Of a stretch of 8,454 bases of DNA, positions 1-5,713 are shown one piece after another. A model generated the notes under the pieces. That model worked only from the letters and a program-made list of their open reading frames with translations, was not told the DNA's origin and did no database searches. Within the stretch, counting starts at the first letter, position 1. Each line of letters starts with the position of its first letter. The stretch is from an uncultured Acidobacteriota bacterium (lineage in GTDB: Bacteria; Acidobacteriota; Thermoanaerobaculia; Gp7-AA8). Location of the stretch: assembly GCA_946887105.1 (NCBI GenBank), contig CAMPKJ010000215.1:1-8454 (forward strand). The letters run 5' to 3'. Made by a program: the position numbers and the translations under genes.

Positions 1-224
1 AGCGCGTGGAGGTGTGGTTCGAGACCGATGCGCCGCGCGGCCTGCTCCAATTGCCGGGGCTCGACGAGGCAGTCATCGACGGCCGCCAGTTCCGCGCCGT
101 GCTGACCGGCTCGGCGCGGACGCTGATCGATGCGCTCGCCGGCCTGCCGATCAGCTCGATCACCATCGAGGAGCCGGACCTGGAGGAGGCCTTCCTTGGC
201 CTCTACGAGGAGGGCGAGGAATGA
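1..224 (+). CDS. ABC-2 type transporter ATP-binding protein, C-terminal end (5' partial)
   Basis: The frame is open from base 3 to the TGA at 222-224 and gives about 73 residues. The nucleotide-binding domain (Walker A, signature, Walker B) lies outside the window. What remains resembles the small C-terminal domain of drug-exporter type ABC ATPases (DUF4162-like): a beta strand near the start (RVEVWF), a short alpha/beta stretch, then the typical ending EEPDLEEAFLGLY. Such proteins energise an ABC-2 permease that exports drugs, lipids or polysaccharides. The next start codon overlaps its stop (ATGA, 221-224), and the purine-rich end GAGGAGGGCGAGGA can act as its ribosome binding site, so the two genes would be translationally coupled. 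The family call rests on the tail and the permease that follows. The protein style looks actinobacterial, unlike the rest of the window. Confidence 0.72.
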   Translation, partial: RVEVWFETDAPRGLLQLPGLDEAVIDGRQFRAVLTGSARTLIDALAGLPISSITIEEPDLEEAFLGLYEEGEE

Positions 225-400
225 CAGCACGCACGTGGGAGCTGCTCGCCGTTCCGCTCCGCGCCGCCCGGCGTTCCGGCCTGGTATGGGGCCTCAGCCT
301 GGCTGCGCTCATCGTCCTGACGGTGGCCTTCTACCCCGCATTCCGCGACGAGCCCGCGGAGACGCTCGACGTGAAGACCACCACGAGCGCAGCATTCTGA
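221..400 (+). pseudogene. ABC-2 type permease, N-terminal fragment truncated by a junction
   Basis: The ATG at 221-223 overlaps the ATPase stop (ATGA). The frame reads MTARTWELLAVPLRAARRSG, then a hydrophobic segment (about residues 22-44, VWGLSLAALIVLTVAFYPAF) typical of the first transmembrane helix of ABC-2 permeases, then FRDEPAE. After about base 360 the sequence no longer looks like a permease, and the frame closes at TGA 398-400 after only 59 residues. Full permeases of this kind have 250 or more residues and about six helices, so over three quarters is missing. The last codons in this frame (LDVK, from 365) fit the start of the STN domain that follows, so the true permease portion probably ends near 355-362. 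It is either a broken gene or an assembly chimera; it is not expected to function. Confidence 0.6.
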
Positions 401-582
401 AGACGATGAAGGAGCAGTGCGGGATCAAGAACCTGCTCATCGACAAGGAGGTCGCCGGCAGCGGCACGATCTACTTCCGTGAGGTCGCTTGCGCGACGGC
501 GTTCCGCATCGTGTTCAAGCAATTCGGCCTGGCCGGAAACGTGGAGCCGAACATCGTCACCGTGGAACCGCGACGGAACTGA
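362..582 (+). pseudogene. STN (secretin/TonB N-terminus) domain protein, 5'-truncated and frameshifted
   Basis: From about base 385 to the TGA at 580-582, codons starting at 385, 388 and so on read ERSILKTMKEQCGIKNLLID, then KEVAGSGTIYFREVACATAF, then RIVFKQFGLAGNVEPNIVTV. This has the layout of an STN domain: helix, a short strand (NLLID), V-x-GSGT, a strand (IYFREV), helix (ATAFRIVFKQF), a final strand. The first strand, LDVK at 365-376, is one frame away. Restoring one missing base between about 376 and 385 gives LDVK-TTT-ERSIL, the usual strand-to-helix spacing. No signal peptide or start codon remains, because the ABC permease start occupies that place. STN domains sit in the periplasm of secretins and TonB receptors; here the chain ends right after the domain, so the intact gene was probably a small exported single-domain protein. 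Its stop shares a base with the next start (TGATG, 580-584). Confidence 0.55.
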
Positions 583-1259
583 TGTCGCGCCGGAACATTC
601 TGCGGGTCGTCGCGGCCACGTTGCTCGTGGCCGCGTTCCTCGCGCTCTGGTTTTCGCCGCTGCGCGAGCACCTCACGCGCGAGAGCATCCGCGCCGCCGT
701 CAATCAGATTCGCGCGGTCTGGTACGCGCCGATCGTGTACGTGCTGCTTTACGCGGCCGGCTGCGTGGTCGCGCTGCCCGCATCGATCTTCGTCATCGCC
801 GCCGGTTTCATCTGGGGCTGGCTCCTCGGCGGCTGCTACGCGATGGTCGGCGGCATGCTCGGCGCGATCGTTTCGTATTTCGCGGGACGATTCATCGGTG
901 AGGGACTGCTCGAGCGTTTCGGCCGCATCGGACGCGTGGTCGCGAAGCAGGTCGATCACGCCGGCTTCAAATCGCTGCTCGTGCTGCGCAACATCCCGGG
1001 CATCCCGTTCGCGGCGTTGAATTACGGAGCGGGTGTCGCGGGTGTGCCGTTTCGCGATTACTTCTTCGCGACGCTGATCGGCATTGCGCCGTCGAAGTTC
1101 GTCTTCACGTATTGCGCGGACGCGCTGTTCAACGGCTCGATGACCGAAGGCGACGCGTTCAAGCGCCTGCTCGTGGTTTGCGCGCTCGTGCTGGCGATGG
1201 TGCTGCTGCCGGTGGCGGTGAAGCGCTTCGCGGCACGCAACGCGAGCGAGTCGCGTTAA
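582..1259 (+). CDS. TVP38/TMEM64 family (VTT-domain) membrane protein
   Basis: This is a 225-residue polytopic inner-membrane protein. I chose the ATG at 582-584 because it overlaps the preceding TGA (TGATG) and puts MSRRNILR just before the first helix (about 8-26). Further hydrophobic segments lie near 48-66, 68-100, 158-178 and 196-214. Two conserved VTT features are visible: the glycine-rich GFIWGWLLGG...GGMLGA segment (75-95) with SYFAGRFIGE after it, and RNIPGIPFAALNYGAG (136-151), which matches the R-x-x-P-x-x-PF-x-x-LNY-x-AG signature of the family. Relatives include DedA-like proteins linked to lipid scrambling, undecaprenyl-phosphate recycling and membrane homeostasis; the exact substrate cannot be told here. 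No good Shine-Dalgarno site is present, so translation may depend on coupling to the damaged STN gene. Its stop TAA (1257-1259) interlocks with that of the opposite-strand gene. Confidence 0.85.
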   Translation: MSRRNILRVVAATLLVAAFLALWFSPLREHLTRESIRAAVNQIRAVWYAPIVYVLLYAAGCVVALPASIFVIAAGFIWGWLLGGCYAMVGGMLGAIVSYFAGRFIGEGLLERFGRIGRVVAKQVDHAGFKSLLVLRNIPGIPFAALNYGAGVAGVPFRDYFFATLIGIAPSKFVFTYCADALFNGSMTEGDAFKRLLVVCALVLAMVLLPVAVKRFAARNASESR

Positions 1260-1630
1260 CCGTGCGCCGGTAACGGCGCCAGCTCGGCCACGAACGCAAC
1301 CAGCGCTTTGACATTCAACGGCTTGAACATCACCGTCTTCACGACGCTGCGATCGATCTTGTCGAGGATGTTCGCGCGCGTGGCGGTGATGAGCACCACC
1401 GCGGGCCGGCGTTCTTTCTCGAGGTGCCGGATCGCTTCGATGACGTACAAGCCACTCGTGCCCGGCAGTGTGACGTCGATCAGCGCGTAATCGACCGGCT
1501 TCGCCGCGAGCTCGATGGCTGCATCCTCGGCGGTGGCGACGCAAACGCTGGTGATGCCGGCCTTGCTCAGCGTGTGACAAAGCAAATTGCCGAGGGACTG
1601 GTCGTCTTCCACTACGAGCGCGCGGGCCAT
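1256..1630 (-). CDS. Stand-alone response regulator receiver domain (CheY-like)
   Basis: The 124 residues form one receiver domain with no output domain. The ATG (1628-1630) is the only start, since an in-frame TGA lies two codons upstream. Key residues are all present: the acidic pair E8/D9 with D10 (LVVEDD), phosphoacceptor D52 (ALIDVTLPGTSG), the switch Thr T82 (LITAT) and K103-P104 (MFKPL). It should be phosphorylated by a histidine kinase and act through protein contact, as CheY or Spo0F do. No kinase lies in the window, so it is an orphan here. It is transcribed away from the M23/bactofilin operon across a 114-base gap, so shared regulation is possible but unproven. Its stop overlaps that of the VTT gene. 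The Shine-Dalgarno is weak (gatgagctgagaa before ATG). Confidence 0.9.
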   Translation of the reverse strand: MARALVVEDDQSLGNLLCHTLSKAGITSVCVATAEDAAIELAAKPVDYALIDVTLPGTSGLYVIEAIRHLEKERRPAVVLITATRANILDKIDRSVVKTVMFKPLNVKALVAFVAELAPLPAHG

Positions 1631-1697
1631 TTCTCAGCTCATCCATTGCGGGACTCGGGCCATGAGTGGGAGTGCACCGAGGCGTGTGCAACCCGTG

Positions 1698-1706
1698 TGC
1701 TACACT
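1698..1706 (+). promoter_or_regulatory. Candidate extended -10 promoter for the M23/bactofilin operon
   Basis: TGC directly precedes TACACT (1701-1706), giving an extended -10 element that matches TATAAT at four of six positions. It lies 38 bases before the chosen ATG at 1745, inside the gap between the divergent response regulator and the M23 gene. No convincing -35 box sits 16-18 bases upstream, which is tolerable for an extended -10 promoter. The call is by eye only. Confidence 0.3.
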
Positions 1707-1744
1707 AACCGACCCGCGCGGTGTCCAGGGCGGGACTTCGAGTC

Positions 1745-2791
1745 ATGATCGAGATCCAGATTCATCCGAGCGATATCCGCCGGCGCGTGCGGTACTTTTT
1801 CTTCGACCGCCGTCGCGTGGTGATCGGGATCATCGCTCTGTCCCTGGTGCTTGCCGGCCTCATCGGTTCCATGGCCGCGGCTCCGACGGTCATCCGCCGC
1901 GTCTACAAAACGAACTTCCTCTTCGATCAGCGCCAGGAGCGCGACATCCAGCGCGAGCGTCTGCGCGAAAACGTCGTGCAGATGAGCAGCATCGAGCGGA
2001 CGCTCGAAGAGCAACGCATCCGCGTCGAGAAGCTCATCACCGTCTACGGCCTCGACCGGACGCTGGGGCAGGGTGGATTCTCGACGCCCATCCGCAACTC
2101 GCAGCCGGACGACGAGCCGCTCGACGACGCCCGCCGGCGCGAAGTCTCGCTGAAAAACGCGATGCGCCGCCTGCAACTGCAGGTCGACCTGCTCGCGCAG
2201 TACGAGGCGGCCAACGCGGAGATCGTCCGCCACACGCCCTCGATTCTTCCCGTGCCGCCGGATCAGTTCGTGCTCACTTCGCCGTTCGGCAATCGCGTTT
2301 CGCCCTTCACCCGTGCCGCCGACTTCCACAAAGGACTCGATCTCTCCGCTCCCACCGGCACGCCGATCTACGCCGCCGCGGATGGTGTGGTCACGTTCGC
2401 GGGGCGCTATCCGATCCGGCAGAGCGTGGCCTGGTGGCGCTTCGGCAACGTGGTCACCATCAAGCACGCCGATCGCTTCATCACCATCTACGGTCACTGC
2501 GACGGCGTGAACGTGCGCACCGGCCAGACGGTGAAACAGGGCGAGCAGATCGCCACCGTCGGCTCGACCGGTTGGAGCACCAACTCCCATCTGCATTACG
2601 AAGTGCGCAGCGATCTCGAGCAGCCGGGCACGTTCGTGCCGGTCGATCCGCGCATCTACATCCTCGATCATCAGTGGAGCAACGAGGCCGTGCTGCTCAT
2701 GCGGGCGCGCACGACAAAGGAGTACAAGGATTTCGATCCGTTGCCTTCGGCCTTCGTCGGCTATGCCAGTGGGAGTAAGAGGAGGGGTTGA
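1745..2791 (+). CDS. Membrane-anchored M23 (LytM-type) peptidoglycan endopeptidase
   Basis: The 348-residue protein has a basic cytoplasmic start, one transmembrane segment (about 25-45, VVIGIIALSLVLAGLIGSMA), a charged coiled-coil stretch (about 60-100 and 128-162) and a C-terminal M23 domain (about 175-305). The zinc and catalytic residues are intact: H195-x3-D199 (HKGLD), H251 (YGHCDG) and H282-x-H284 (SHLHYE). Such enzymes cut peptide cross-links of peptidoglycan in the periplasm, and coiled-coil versions often act at sites set by a partner. ATG 1745 is preferred over GTG 1721: the GTG lies only 15 bases after the candidate -10 and has no Shine-Dalgarno, whereas AGGGCGGG stands before the ATG. 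The stop overlaps the next start (TGATG), so it is coupled to the bactofilin-like gene, a pairing seen in cell-shape systems elsewhere. A tail of about 40 residues follows the domain. Confidence 0.92.
   Translation: MIEIQIHPSDIRRRVRYFFFDRRRVVIGIIALSLVLAGLIGSMAAAPTVIRRVYKTNFLFDQRQERDIQRERLRENVVQMSSIERTLEEQRIRVEKLITVYGLDRTLGQGGFSTPIRNSQPDDEPLDDARRREVSLKNAMRRLQLQVDLLAQYEAANAEIVRHTPSILPVPPDQFVLTSPFGNRVSPFTRAADFHKGLDLSAPTGTPIYAAADGVVTFAGRYPIRQSVAWWRFGNVVTIKHADRFITIYGHCDGVNVRTGQTVKQGEQIATVGSTGWSTNSHLHYEVRSDLEQPGTFVPVDPRIYILDHQWSNEAVLLMRARTTKEYKDFDPLPSAFVGYASGSKRRG
2780..2785 (+). promoter_or_regulatory. Ribosome binding site AGGAGG for the bactofilin-like gene
   Basis: A perfect AGGAGG lies inside the last codons of the M23 gene, five bases before ATG 2791. 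It decides the start: the in-frame TTG at 2788 would be only two bases away. It shows that the second gene has its own strong initiation signal as well as the TGATG overlap. Confidence 0.75.
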
Positions 2792-3543
2792 TGAGTGCAG
2801 CCACCGATCAGGCGAATTTCCCCACGATGATCATTCCGCGCGGGACCGAGATTCGGGTCAACTCGCACGGACAACTCTCCATCAAGACACCCGGCAATCT
2901 CGTGATCCAGAACTCCGGCGTCTACTCGGAGATCGAGTCGACGAACGGATCGATCCGGATCGAGGAGAACGTCACCGTCGAAGCGGTGAGCATTCGCGCC
3001 GGACAGGCCTGCTTCATCCAGGGCACGCTCACGGCGTGGAAAGTCCACGCCAAACGCATCGCCCTCGAAGATCGCGCCCGCGCCTTCATCATGTTGCAGG
3101 AGTCCGAACATCTCGAGCTCGCGAAATCGGCGCGGCTGGTCGGCAACTTCGCGAATGAGAAGGAGCTCTTCTTCATGATGGGCAAGTTCAGCCCGCAGTT
3201 GAAGGAGCTTCCCGGCGCCGTCGACATGACCGGCGACCGTCCGACCACGGCCAAGATTCCGGCCATGCACATCGCCCCCCATCCGCCGGCCAGTTCGTTG
3301 AATGTCGGCGCGGAAGAGGACCTGCGCATCGCGCAGTCGCTTCTCGAGCGGGTCATTGCGCGCACCGATCTGCCGCCTGCCGAAGCCGAGGCTCTGCGCG
3401 AAGTGCTCTTCGGTCTGCGCGAGCGCAACATGCAGCGCGTCGGCAACATCTGGCGCGATGCCTTCGCCGAGGTGCGCACCGCGGACGACTCGCTGCGCCA
3501 GGCGCAGGCGCATCTCGAGAGTTACTTCGGGCGTTCCCAGTAG
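2791..3543 (+). CDS. Bactofilin-like polymer-forming protein with helical C-terminal region
   Basis: The protein has 250 residues. Residues about 14-120 are a run of short alternating strands with regularly spaced hydrophobics and glycines or asparagines: TEIRVNSHGQLSI, GNLVIQNSGVYSEI, GSIRIEENVTVEAVSI, CFIQGTLTAWKVHAKRI, EHLELAKSARLVGNF. This is the pattern of the right-handed beta-helix of bactofilins, though divergent and without the usual short form of about 110-150 residues. A linker rich in P, T and A follows (about 150-172), then a charged, probably helical region (about 173-247). There is no signal peptide or membrane segment, so it should be cytoplasmic. The tight coupling to an M23 peptidase supports the call, since bactofilins are known to position such peptidases (for example the Helicobacter CcmA/Csd system). 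The identification is by pattern; another beta-solenoid protein is possible. Confidence 0.55.
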   Translation: MSAATDQANFPTMIIPRGTEIRVNSHGQLSIKTPGNLVIQNSGVYSEIESTNGSIRIEENVTVEAVSIRAGQACFIQGTLTAWKVHAKRIALEDRARAFIMLQESEHLELAKSARLVGNFANEKELFFMMGKFSPQLKELPGAVDMTGDRPTTAKIPAMHIAPHPPASSLNVGAEEDLRIAQSLLERVIARTDLPPAEAEALREVLFGLRERNMQRVGNIWRDAFAEVRTADDSLRQAQAHLESYFGRSQ

Positions 3544-3571
3544 TCTTCGAGAGCTGAGCGGTCTTCGTTCG

Positions 3572-4279
3572 TCACCGTTCCGCCCACCACGGTGGCGGTG
3601 GCTCGCGCCGGCGCGGGCCGCGCAGGCCGCCGAATGCGGCGATGAGGAGAATGCCGGCGACAAAGCCGCCGATGTGGGCGAAGTAGGCGACGCCGCCCAT
3701 GTCCTGCGCGTCCGAAACTCCGAGCGATCCGACACCGCTGAAGAGCTGCAGGACGAACCACAGGCCGAGGATGATGATCGCCGGAAGCTCGCGCAAGGTG
3801 ATGAAGAAGAAGATCGGGATCAACGTCAGCACGCGCGCGTGGGGAAAGAGAATCAGGTACGCGCCGAGGACGCCCGCGATCGCACCGGAGGCGCCGATGG
3901 CAGGAAGGCGCGAACCGGGACTGAAGAAGGCGTGCGCGAGCGTGGCCAGATAGCCGCAGGCGAGGTAGAAGACCAGGAACTTGCCGTGGCCGAGGCGGTC
4001 TTCGATGTTGTCGCCGAAGATCCAGAGATACAACATGTTGCTGCCGATGTGCATCAGGCTGCCGTGCAGAAACATGGAGATGGCGATGGTCGTCAGGTCC
4101 GCGACCCAGTTTCCAGCGATCCAGAAGCGAGCCGGGATGAACGGTACGGCGAAGAGCGCGCGTTCCAGTTGCGCGCCGAGGGAGAGCTCCCAGAGAAAGC
4201 CGAGCACGTTCACGGCGACCAGTGCGTACGTCACGAACGGAACGGTGCGGCGCGGATTCGTATCGCGAAGCGGAATCAT
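3572..4279 (-). CDS. Rhomboid family intramembrane serine protease
   Basis: The 235-residue protein has about six hydrophobic helices and a short basic, proline-rich tail. The catalytic pair is present: S131 in GASG (129-132, PAIGASGAIAGVLGAY) and H202 in AHIGG (201-205). The conserved HGSLMHIGSN block (72-81; H72, H77, N81) of the oxyanion region is also intact, so it should be an active protease cleaving transmembrane substrates in the inner membrane. The ATG (4277-4279) overlaps the stop of the GalT-like gene (ATGA) and has AGGAG five bases upstream; the frame stays open further upstream but without support. It is the last gene of the leftward series and converges on the bactofilin-like gene with 28 bases between stops. 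I see no clear terminator there. Its substrate is unknown. Confidence 0.93.
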   Translation of the reverse strand: MIPLRDTNPRRTVPFVTYALVAVNVLGFLWELSLGAQLERALFAVPFIPARFWIAGNWVADLTTIAISMFLHGSLMHIGSNMLYLWIFGDNIEDRLGHGKFLVFYLACGYLATLAHAFFSPGSRLPAIGASGAIAGVLGAYLILFPHARVLTLIPIFFFITLRELPAIIILGLWFVLQLFSGVGSLGVSDAQDMGGVAYFAHIGGFVAGILLIAAFGGLRGPRRREPPPPWWAER

Positions 4280-5097
4280 GCGAGCTCCTGAGGCACGCGT
4301 GCCGGATCGACGATCTGCACGAACGTACCGGTGCCCAGCTCGAAGCCGCCGAGCGTGGTCATGCGCGGGAAGAGCTCGACGTAACAATGCGCGCGCCCGT
4401 GACGTGCGAAGTTCATGAACATCCAGTTGTACGCATCAGCAAGCGAGAGCATGGCCGCCGATGCCGATTGCAGCAATGTCGCCAGCTCAGCGATTTCCGG
4501 ATCGCCGAACGCGGTCATCTCCGCAACATGCCGCTTCGGAACGATCCATTGTTGATAGGGCATCGTGGAGCCCGCCGGCGCGAGCCAGCGGAAGGCCGGC
4601 GTCTCGCGAAGGGTCGCTCCCTCGACCGGCGCGCATAGCGGACAGCGCCTTGCGCGTTCGAATGCTTCGCCTTCCCGTGCAACGCGCGGCGGCACGAACG
4701 GCAGCGGCATGACCTGGGAGTGGATGTGTGGAATCGTTGCGGCGGCCGCCGGGCCGTGATTCTTGAACAGCGCAACGTGCGCGGCGTTCGTATGCGCGCG
4801 GTAGCGATCGAGGTACGCGCGCGCCACTTCGTCCGCGTGCTCGATCCGGTCGAACGTCGCATCGTGCTGCGGCGATTCGACGATCACCTCGGCGCCCTCG
4901 ACCGACGGGTATTTGTTCGGGAAGACTCGCACGCGCCACGGATCGCCAACCGTCGCGATCGCAGGAGGCGTCTCCGATTCATGTCCGGCGCAGAACGGGC
5001 ATCGCGCCATCACCTCGGCGCCGAACGCGCCCGGACGCGAGGAACGCTCCGGTGCGAATACGATCGGATCGCCGCTGATCGGATGCGTGCGAAACAT
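4276..5097 (-). CDS. GalT-like HIT-superfamily nucleotidyltransferase (galactose-1-phosphate uridylyltransferase family)
   Basis: The 273 residues follow the GalT layout: ITG-like start (HPISGDPIVFAPERSSRP), first zinc pair CPFC (33-36), E-x-ETPP (39-45), WRVRVFPNKYP (54-64), FKNHGPAA (111-118) and the active site HIHSQ (124-128), where H126 should carry the uridylyl or adenylyl intermediate. A second pair, CPLC (152-155), and PYQQWIVPKRH (180-190) follow in the C-terminal half. The reaction is expected to be transfer of a nucleotide to a sugar 1-phosphate, or the reverse phosphorolysis. It is shorter than E. coli GalT (about 348 residues), and HIH replaces the usual HPH, so the true substrate could differ; ADP-sugar phosphorylases are relatives. 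No other Leloir genes are nearby. Its ATG overlaps the upstream stop (TGATG), tying it to the CDP-alcohol phosphatidyltransferase. Confidence 0.85.
   Translation of the reverse strand: MFRTHPISGDPIVFAPERSSRPGAFGAEVMARCPFCAGHESETPPAIATVGDPWRVRVFPNKYPSVEGAEVIVESPQHDATFDRIEHADEVARAYLDRYRAHTNAAHVALFKNHGPAAAATIPHIHSQVMPLPFVPPRVAREGEAFERARRCPLCAPVEGATLRETPAFRWLAPAGSTMPYQQWIVPKRHVAEMTAFGDPEIAELATLLQSASAAMLSLADAYNWMFMNFARHGRAHCYVELFPRMTTLGGFELGTGTFVQIVDPARVPQELA
4285..4289 (-). promoter_or_regulatory. Ribosome binding site AGGAG for the rhomboid gene
   Basis: On the minus strand AGGAG lies five bases before the ATG at 4279, inside the last codons of the GalT-like gene (QELA). It selects this start over the longer open frame that extends to 4387. 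Confidence 0.7.
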
Positions 5098-5693
5098 CAC
5101 CGCTGCAGTCTCGCCGCGAGCGCGAAGCGTTGCACGATGCCGAGAATCGCGAACGCGAACAGGAGCAGCGACATCCATTCGGCGATGAACAACGTTGCAT
5201 AGCGCACGGCATCCCAGCCATTGTCGACGAGGATGAACGACACCAGCGGAAAGACCACCAGCGCCAGCACGAACTCGCCGCGCCCGACGGAGTCGTAGTT
5301 GCGCTCGTGCCACGACGCCTCGATCTGCGTTCCGATGTAGCCGTTGAGCAGCACGACGATGATCACCGCGATGGCGATCTCCTCGCGCACGCCATTGCCG
5401 AGCAGCCAGCCGGTGACGAGCAGCACGTCGCTGACGCGGTCGGCGAAGTGATCGAGGAAGTCGCCGTACGTGGAGGTCTTCTCCTGCACGCGCGCCACGA
5501 TGCCGTCGAACGCATCCGCGAGGCCGCCGATGGCGAGAAAGAGAATGGCCAGGAGGAACTGCCGGCGATACAGGAGCGCGGCCGCGATCACGTTCAACGC
5601 GAGCGCGATCAGCGTCACGGCGTTGGGGGAGAGAGGACAGCGGCGCGCAAGCGGCGCGAACCAGCGGAACAGGCGGTCGCGCCAGACGTGCAT
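5097..5693 (-). CDS. CDP-alcohol phosphatidyltransferase family membrane enzyme
   Basis: The 198-residue integral membrane protein has the complete class I signature D-x2-DG-x2-AR-x8-G-x3-D-x3-D: D60, D63, G64, A67, R68, G77, D81 and D85 (LADAFDGIVAR...GDFLDHFAD). These residues bind two metal ions and the CDP moiety. Hydrophobic segments lie near 27-42, 46-60, 88-98, 105-122, 140-157 and 165-190. The family swaps CMP of a CDP-linked lipid or alcohol for another alcohol, making phospholipids such as phosphatidylglycerophosphate, inositol phosphate lipids or ether lipids. The acceptor cannot be read from the sequence. The SPNAVTLIALALNVIAA start (22-38) is typical. The ATG at 5691-5693 has no clear Shine-Dalgarno (CCCCC stands before it). 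It leads the three-gene overlap with the GalT-like and rhomboid genes, which suggests the nucleotidyltransferase may supply a related precursor. Confidence 0.9.
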   Translation of the reverse strand: MHVWRDRLFRWFAPLARRCPLSPNAVTLIALALNVIAAALLYRRQFLLAILFLAIGGLADAFDGIVARVQEKTSTYGDFLDHFADRVSDVLLVTGWLLGNGVREEIAIAVIIVVLLNGYIGTQIEASWHERNYDSVGRGEFVLALVVFPLVSFILVDNGWDAVRYATLFIAEWMSLLLFAFAILGIVQRFALAARLQR

Positions 5694-5713
5694 GGGGGAA
5701 TTGTACGGGGGTT

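Noticed and set aside
1..400. Horizontal transfer of an ABC exporter as an explanation for the left end
   Set aside because: There are no transposase, integrase, tRNA or repeat signals at the junction, and both genes at the breakpoint are broken. An assembly chimera or simple deletion explains it at least as well, so I do not claim transfer.
471..1691. A 406-residue open frame on the minus strand
   Set aside because: It is very rich in Arg, His and Asp with no domain pattern, and it lies opposite the VTT gene and in a different frame from the receiver gene, both of which have clear family motifs.
1721..1744. GTG at 1721 as the start of the M23 gene
   Set aside because: It has no Shine-Dalgarno, lies only 15 bases after the candidate -10, and adds eight residues without conserved character. 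The ATG at 1745 is better placed.
1666..2778. A 370-residue plus-strand frame and a 323-residue minus-strand frame (1700-2671) over the M23 gene
   Set aside because: Both have low-complexity Arg/Ala/His-rich composition. The M23 frame carries all zinc and catalytic residues, so these are shadows.
3555..3600. A possible terminator between the bactofilin-like and rhomboid genes
   Set aside because: CCGCCCACC with GGTGGCGG can pair with a bulge, but it lies in the rhomboid coding end (a proline/tryptophan run) and has no T tail. AGCGGT with ACCGTT is too short and imperfect.
3302..4291. A 329-residue plus-strand frame across the rhomboid gene
   Set aside because: The translation is charged and repetitive (Glu/Asp/Arg), typical of the antisense of a membrane protein gene. 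The rhomboid on the other strand has its full catalytic motifs.
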